Part shown: positions 59,784 through 64,000 of the stretch, in pieces
Layout: each line of letters opens with the position of its first letter
How positions within the stretch are numbered: position 1 is the stretch's first letter
Source: Thraustochytrium sp. TN22
Lineage: Eukaryota > Sar > Bigyra > Thraustochytrida > Thraustochytriidae
Length of the DNA stretch: 64,000 bases
Assembly: GCA_013306675.1 (NCBI GenBank)
Contig: JABLUY010000010.1
Span: forward strand, 186,001 to 250,000
Reading direction: 5' to 3'
Program-made: the position numbers and the translations under genes
Notes under the pieces: model-generated
Databases searched by the model: none
Told to the model about the DNA's origin: nothing
Seen by the model: the letters and a program-made list of their open reading frames with translations, nothing else

Positions 59784-62700
59784 ATGGGCAAGGGCAGCGG
59801 CGAGATGGAGGGCTTCATTCAGCTGGCCGGCGGCCTGCTCATGGGCGGCTACGCGCTGTACAAGATGACCAAGGAGGAGACGCTGGGCGGCAAGCAGGTC
59901 CCGCCGCAGAAGCCCAAGCTGGAGCACAAGCCGCTCGTGGCCGTGCCCCCGCAGCAGCAGCAGCAGCAACAGGACGAGGACGACATGCCGTCGTGGATGT
60001 CGCGCAAGGAGCCGTCGACGGGGCCCAAGGAGGTCATGGCCGCGCAGCCGGAGGTGGCCGCCACCTTCGGCGCCAAGGACGAGGCCAAGCAGCAGAAGCA
60101 GCAGAACATCCCCAAGGTGGCGTCCGTGGCGTCGACGGCCATGTCGACGGCGTCGGTGTCGTCGGGCGAGACCGAGGAGGAGGACGAGGAGTACATCCCG
60201 AGCTGGATGAGCCGCAAGGAGCCCAAGACGCGGCCCGAGGAGGTGGTGGCCGTGGGCCACCGCGCCGCGGCCGGCCGCGCCGGCGAGGTGGACGCCTCGG
60301 GCGCGCGCCCTAGCGCCGCCACGGGCGTGGCCCAGCTGACGACGGTCAACCACGCCGTGTCGCGCGTGGCGCAGGCCCGCAGCGACGTGGTCTTCGTGTA
60401 CCCGGCGGCCGGTGCCTCGTACCTGGGCCAGACGCTGGACAAGACGGCCGGCGAGGCGCAGATTCTGGAGATGGAGACGCGGCCCGGCGCCGGCGCCGCC
60501 GTGGTGGGCGCCGCCGCCGGCGGCTCGCGCGTGACGGTGCTGGCCACGAGCGCGTCCATCAAGGCGATGCTGCCGAACCTCTTCGAGATGGCGGCCAAGT
60601 CGCTGCCGGTGGTGGTGCACGTGGCGGCGCTCTCGGTGAGCGACGGCGACCTTAGCGTGGCCCAGGACCTGAGCGAGATCATGGCCGCGCGCGAGACGGG
60701 CGTCATCATGCTGGCCTCGGCGCGCGCCGAGGAGACGCAGGACATGGCGCTGGCCGCGCACGAGCTGGCCGAGGCGCGCCGCGCGCCCGTGCTGCACTTC
60801 TTCGACGGCTCGCGCGCTCTGCAGCAGCTTACGCCCGTGCGCCTGGCGGCGCCCTCGCTGCTGGCCGCGCCGGCGCAGCCGGCCGCCGTGGCTGCCGCCC
60901 CGGCCGCCTTTGAGTACTCCGGTTCGCGCACCGCCGAGGTCGTGGTGGTGGCCATGGGCGCCCCCGCCGTGGTCGTGGAGGAGGCCGTGGCGGCGCGCGG
61001 CGCGCACCAGGCTGATCTCGTCGGCGTCCTCAAGGTGCGCATGCTGCGCCCGTGGTCCGTCAAGGAGCTCGTGGCGGCGCTGCCGCCGCAGACGCGCCGC
61101 ATCTGCACGGTGGACCAGGCCGGCGCGCTGGCGCCCCTCTTCGAGGAGGTGGCCGCCAGCATCCACTCGGACGTCTGGGCCTCGGGCGCCTCGGGCGCCG
61201 CCGGCCGCGCGCTCCCGCTCCTCGTGTCGGCCCGCCTGCCGCCGCTCGTGGACGGCTTCACCCCGGCCATGGCGCACGCCGTCGTGGCCAACCTGCTCGT
61301 GGCGCGCCCGCAGATGTCGCTCGGCGCCGAGCTCGCCTTCGCCTCGGGCAGCCAGGGCCTCTCGCGCCCGGCCGGCTCGGCCCGCGCCATCGTGGCGCTC
61401 ACTGCCGGCGGCCCGGGTGCCGTCGCGGCCGTGCGCGCCGCCGCCACCGCCATGGCCTCGCAGACCTCGTCCCAGGTGCTCGTCAGCGAGGACCCGTACG
61501 CCGGCGACGACGGCCTCGTGCGCACCGAGCTGCGCGTCGGCGCCGCCGGCCAGACCCGCCTCGCCGAGTCCTACGCCGTGCAGGAGGCCGACGTCGTCGT
61601 GCTGGAGCAGCGCTCGCTGGCCAGCGCCGGCCTCCTTGGCGCCGAGCTCCTGCGCGAGCGCGGCGTCGTCATCGTCGTCCCGGACTCGCGCCGCGCCGGC
61701 CCGCTCGAGCTCCCGGCCGAGGTGCGCAGCGAGCTCGTGCGCAAGTCGGCCCGTGTCATCTCGGTCGACGCCCACGCCTTTCTGCGCGACGCCGCTGAGC
61801 GCTCGCCGGAGCCCGTGCCCCTGGCCGTCCTGGCCGCCGCCGAGCGCTGGATGGCGCTCGTCGCCGCGCTCTACCAGTGCGAGGGCCCTGAGCGCTTCTC
61901 GGCGCAGCTGGCGGGCCAGCTGCGCACGGCCGTGCGCTCGGCCGCGCGCGCCGCCCTCGGCGGCGCCCTCGGCGACGCGCTCCTCACGGGCGTTGGCCGC
62001 GTCGAGGGCTACCTGACCGACAGCGCCTCGGCGCTGCGCGAGTTCTCCTTTGGCGCGCCGCACGCCTACGTGCCGCGCATCCAGTCGCTCGGCGACTCGG
62101 CCGAGGTCAGCTCGCTCAGCTCCTCGCAGTTTGGCGCCATGTCGCCCATCCCGCACGCGCGCGGCGGCGCCTCGCGCGGCTTCGACCACCGCTTCGTGCC
62201 GCGCTTCACCGTGGCCTCCGCGCCGCAGCCCGTCGCCGCCCGCGTCGGCTCCTCGGAGACCATCACGCGTCTGCAGCGCCACCAGGCGGCGCTCCCGCTC
62301 ATCTTCCCGGACGCCTACGCCAAGACGGACGCCATCAAGCCCGCCTCGCGCGAGCAGGCCTACCAGGTGCGCCTCACCAAGAAGATCCGCCTCACCCCGC
62401 AGGAGTACGGCCGCGACATCTTCCACCTCGAGTTCGACATTAGCGACACGGACATCCAGTACCGCATCGGCGATGCTCTCGGTGTCTACCCGGAGAACGA
62501 CGAGGCCGAGGTCGACGCCTTCATCCGCGAGTACGGCCTCAACCCGGACGACTTCGTCTCCTTCCCCTCGCGCGACGGCAAGGTCGAGATCAAGTCCGTG
62601 CGCAACATCCTCATTTCCGAGCTCGACCTCTTCGGCAAGCCGTCCAAGCGCTTCTACTGCGCGCTCGCCGGCTTTGCCTCCTCGCGCTACGAGCACCTCA

Positions 62701-63491
62701 AGCTCATGCACACCGGCACCGACGACTCGGAGGCCTTCAAGCTCGGCACGTACGAGACCGTGCGCTTCGCCGACCTCTTGCTCCAGTACCGCTCGGCCAA
62801 GCTCACCATCGAGGACCTCATTGAGATCGTGCCGCGCATTGTGGCGCGCCACTACTCGATCGCCTCTTCGCAGAAGCTCCACCCCACCTCGGTGCACCTG
62901 CTTATTGTCGCTGTCGACTGGGTCACCCCGTCCGGCAAGAAGCGCTACGGTGCCGCCACTCGCTTCCTCAACAGCCTCGACGTGACCAAGCAGCCCCGCG
63001 TCACGGTCGATGTCATTAGCTCCGTGCTCCGCCTCCCGGACACCCACGACTCGGCGCTCATCCTCACCGGCCTCGGCACGGGTCTCGCCCCCTTCCGCGC
63101 CTTTGTGCAGGAGCGCAAGTGGCTCAAGGAGCAGGGCCACACCGTCGGCCCCATCCGCCTCTACTTTGGTGCCCGCCACCGCAACGAGGAGTACCTCTAC
63201 GGCGACGAGTGGGACGCCTACCAGGCCGAGGGTCTCGTCGACCTCTGCCTTGCCTTCTCGCGCGACCAGCCCGAGAAGATCTATGTTCAGACCCGCATGA
63301 ACGAGGACAAGCTCGTTCTGCGCGACCTCCTCGCCAACCACGATGCCCATGCCTACATGTGCGGTCCCGTCTGGCCCGTCCCCGATGTCTCCAACGCGCT
63401 TGGTGTCGCTCTCTCCACCAGCGACGAGGCTGATCTTGACGCTGTCGAGAAGCTCAAGAAGCTGGGCCGCTACCTGCTTGAGGTTTACTAA
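59784..63491 (+). CDS. MET10: Sulfite reductase (NADPH) flavoprotein alpha subunit, MET10 type
   Basis: Passes electrons from NADPH through FAD to the beta subunit. 1235 residues. Like yeast Met10 it has PFOR-like N-terminal modules (DLSEIMAARETGVIMLASAR near residue 295) and a C-terminal cytochrome-P450-reductase-type FAD/NADPH half from about 860: RHYSIASS near 1021 for FAD, LTGLGTGLAPFRAF near 1095 for NADPH and RMNEDK further on. There is no flavodoxin domain; that lies in the beta subunit, as in fungi. The N-terminus is unusual: a hydrophobic stretch (FIQLAGGLLMGGYALYKM) that could be a weak membrane anchor, poly-Gln, and two copies of a PSWMSRKEP motif (near 68 and 138), each after an acidic run. 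ATG 59784 has ideal context (ACCATGG). The frame is open further upstream but low-complexity. Confidence 0.95.
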   Translation: MGKGSGEMEGFIQLAGGLLMGGYALYKMTKEETLGGKQVPPQKPKLEHKPLVAVPPQQQQQQQDEDDMPSWMSRKEPSTGPKEVMAAQPEVAATFGAKDEAKQQKQQNIPKVASVASTAMSTASVSSGETEEEDEEYIPSWMSRKEPKTRPEEVVAVGHRAAAGRAGEVDASGARPSAATGVAQLTTVNHAVSRVAQARSDVVFVYPAAGASYLGQTLDKTAGEAQILEMETRPGAGAAVVGAAAGGSRVTVLATSASIKAMLPNLFEMAAKSLPVVVHVAALSVSDGDLSVAQDLSEIMAARETGVIMLASARAEETQDMALAAHELAEARRAPVLHFFDGSRALQQLTPVRLAAPSLLAAPAQPAAVAAAPAAFEYSGSRTAEVVVVAMGAPAVVVEEAVAARGAHQADLVGVLKVRMLRPWSVKELVAALPPQTRRICTVDQAGALAPLFEEVAASIHSDVWASGASGAAGRALPLLVSARLPPLVDGFTPAMAHAVVANLLVARPQMSLGAELAFASGSQGLSRPAGSARAIVALTAGGPGAVAAVRAAATAMASQTSSQVLVSEDPYAGDDGLVRTELRVGAAGQTRLAESYAVQEADVVVLEQRSLASAGLLGAELLRERGVVIVVPDSRRAGPLELPAEVRSELVRKSARVISVDAHAFLRDAAERSPEPVPLAVLAAAERWMALVAALYQCEGPERFSAQLAGQLRTAVRSAARAALGGALGDALLTGVGRVEGYLTDSASALREFSFGAPHAYVPRIQSLGDSAEVSSLSSSQFGAMSPIPHARGGASRGFDHRFVPRFTVASAPQPVAARVGSSETITRLQRHQAALPLIFPDAYAKTDAIKPASREQAYQVRLTKKIRLTPQEYGRDIFHLEFDISDTDIQYRIGDALGVYPENDEAEVDAFIREYGLNPDDFVSFPSRDGKVEIKSVRNILISELDLFGKPSKRFYCALAGFASSRYEHLKLMHTGTDDSEAFKLGTYETVRFADLLLQYRSAKLTIEDLIEIVPRIVARHYSIASSQKLHPTSVHLLIVAVDWVTPSGKKRYGAATRFLNSLDVTKQPRVTVDVISSVLRLPDTHDSALILTGLGTGLAPFRAFVQERKWLKEQGHTVGPIRLYFGARHRNEEYLYGDEWDAYQAEGLVDLCLAFSRDQPEKIYVQTRMNEDKLVLRDLLANHDAHAYMCGPVWPVPDVSNALGVALSTSDEADLDAVEKLKKLGRYLLEVY

Positions 63492-63840
63492 ATTCGAAAA
63501 CGATTCCAATTTCGCTCACAAATTGCACACCAACAAGCGCCGGCGCGAAATCAAGGTCATGGCGCTGGGATGCTTGAATTTTAGACCTACCACAAATAGG
63601 AATGCGATCTTGAGACATGGGGCGGCGGCTGCCGTGGCGGCGGCAGCGGTTGAACCCGACCACTGCAGCCACTGGAAATTCGAGGTGCGGCAACTTCTTC
63701 GCTCTCTGAAACAAATGCAAAACGAATGCTGCTGGCCAACGAAATTCTACCTTTATACTGTTCACAACCAAGATCCAAACGATCGCGTTTGCCTCTGGCA
63801 GTGCCCACAGACATGGTACCAGCCGTGCGCGTTCCCTGCC
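63492..63840. other. 3' flank of sulfite reductase alpha
   Basis: The first 60 bases are AT-rich (ATTCGAAAACGATTCCAATT) and probably hold the transcript end. A GGCGGCGGC-type patch lies near 63620-63650. No gene seen. Confidence 0.45.
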
Positions 63841-64000
63841 GTGCTCAGGTGCGCATTAGCCTTGTGCTCACGTGCGCATTGGCCTTGTGCTCAGGTGCAC
63901 ATGTGCTCAGGTGCACATGTGCTCAGGTGCGCATTGGCCTTGTGCTCAGGTGCGCATTGGCCTTGTGCTCTGGTGCGCATTGACCTTGTGCGCAGGTGCG
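63841..64000 (+). repeat. Tandem repeat of 23-bp units at the window edge
   Basis: Units begin GTGCTCAGGTGCGCATTGG and continue CCTT, 23 bp in all; two shortened 16-bp units (GTGCTCAGGTGCACAT) sit in the middle. About seven units are seen and the array runs off the window, so its full size is unknown. Confidence 0.9.

Noticed and set aside
59439-63509. Minus-strand open frame of about 1350 codons opposite sulfite reductase alpha
   Set aside because: Same artefact: low-complexity, His/Arg/Ala/Gly-rich, no motif, and the plus strand carries a clear enzyme.
63841-64000. Telomeric or subtelomeric end of a chromosome
   Set aside because: The unit is a 23-bp mixed sequence, unlike TTAGGG-type telomere repeats, and the window edge is arbitrary.
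1-64000. Bacterial origin, suggested by GC content and many intron-less genes
   Set aside because: Spliceosomal introns restore frames precisely in two genes, and several families are eukaryote-specific.

Overview
The window looks like nuclear DNA of a GC-rich unicellular eukaryote. Evidence: spliceosomal GT-AG introns (one in the WDR6-type gene, eleven in the LRR gene), ATG starts in Kozak-like contexts, single-gene spacing, an AATAAA signal, and eukaryote-only families (WDR6, CBP3/UQCC1, THUMPD3, multi-repeat MYB, inositol polyphosphate kinase, LRR-GPI protein). The sulfite reductase genes have the fungal MET5/MET10 architecture, but the rest is not obviously fungal. A heterotrophic protist such as a stramenopile is my guess; the window does not prove it. 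The GC-rich DNA creates very long spurious ORFs in all frames, which were discarded.

Layout. 0-22 kb is ordinary gene space: glutamate 5-kinase (+), a tandem-domain inositol polyphosphate kinase (+), a 4-kb gene-free GC-rich stretch, a four-repeat MYB protein (+), a decayed piggyBac-like element gene carrying a YqaJ-type nuclease-like segment, NAD(P)HX epimerase (-), a CBP3-like complex III chaperone with a C-terminal WW domain (-), an EF-hand protein (+) and a WDR6-like protein (+, one 72-bp intron).

23.3-42.7 kb is an accessory-looking cluster of nine paralogous multi-pass membrane proteins, here called A, B1, C1, B2, C2, D, E1, E2 and E3. Their core resembles the TLC (TRAM-LAG1-CLN8/TLCD) fold, with an extra cysteine-bracketed loop. 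The cluster grew by two duplications: a 4.24-kb tandem duplication carrying B and C (24706-28940 and 28941-33182), and a roughly 3-kb unit carrying E plus the 3' end of the neighbouring aldolase gene, present three times (34405-43302). The first two E units end in truncated aldolase fragments; the third runs into the intact aldolase gene.

43-64 kb holds class I fructose-bisphosphate aldolase (-), a hypothetical protein (+), a THUMPD3-like tRNA methyltransferase (+), a membrane-anchored SDR (-), the sulfite reductase beta subunit (-), a 12-exon LRR protein with predicted GPI anchor (-), and the sulfite reductase alpha subunit (+). The two reductase subunits would act together in sulfate assimilation and lie within 5 kb of each other, divergently oriented, with the LRR gene between them. 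The window ends in a 23-bp tandem repeat running off the edge.

Most notable: the TLC-like cluster and its duplication scars, a recurrent CACTGGCAG/CTGCCAGTG inverted repeat, the one-repeat-per-exon LRR gene, and unusual domain fusions (double IPK, chaperone-WW, YqaJ-piggyBac).
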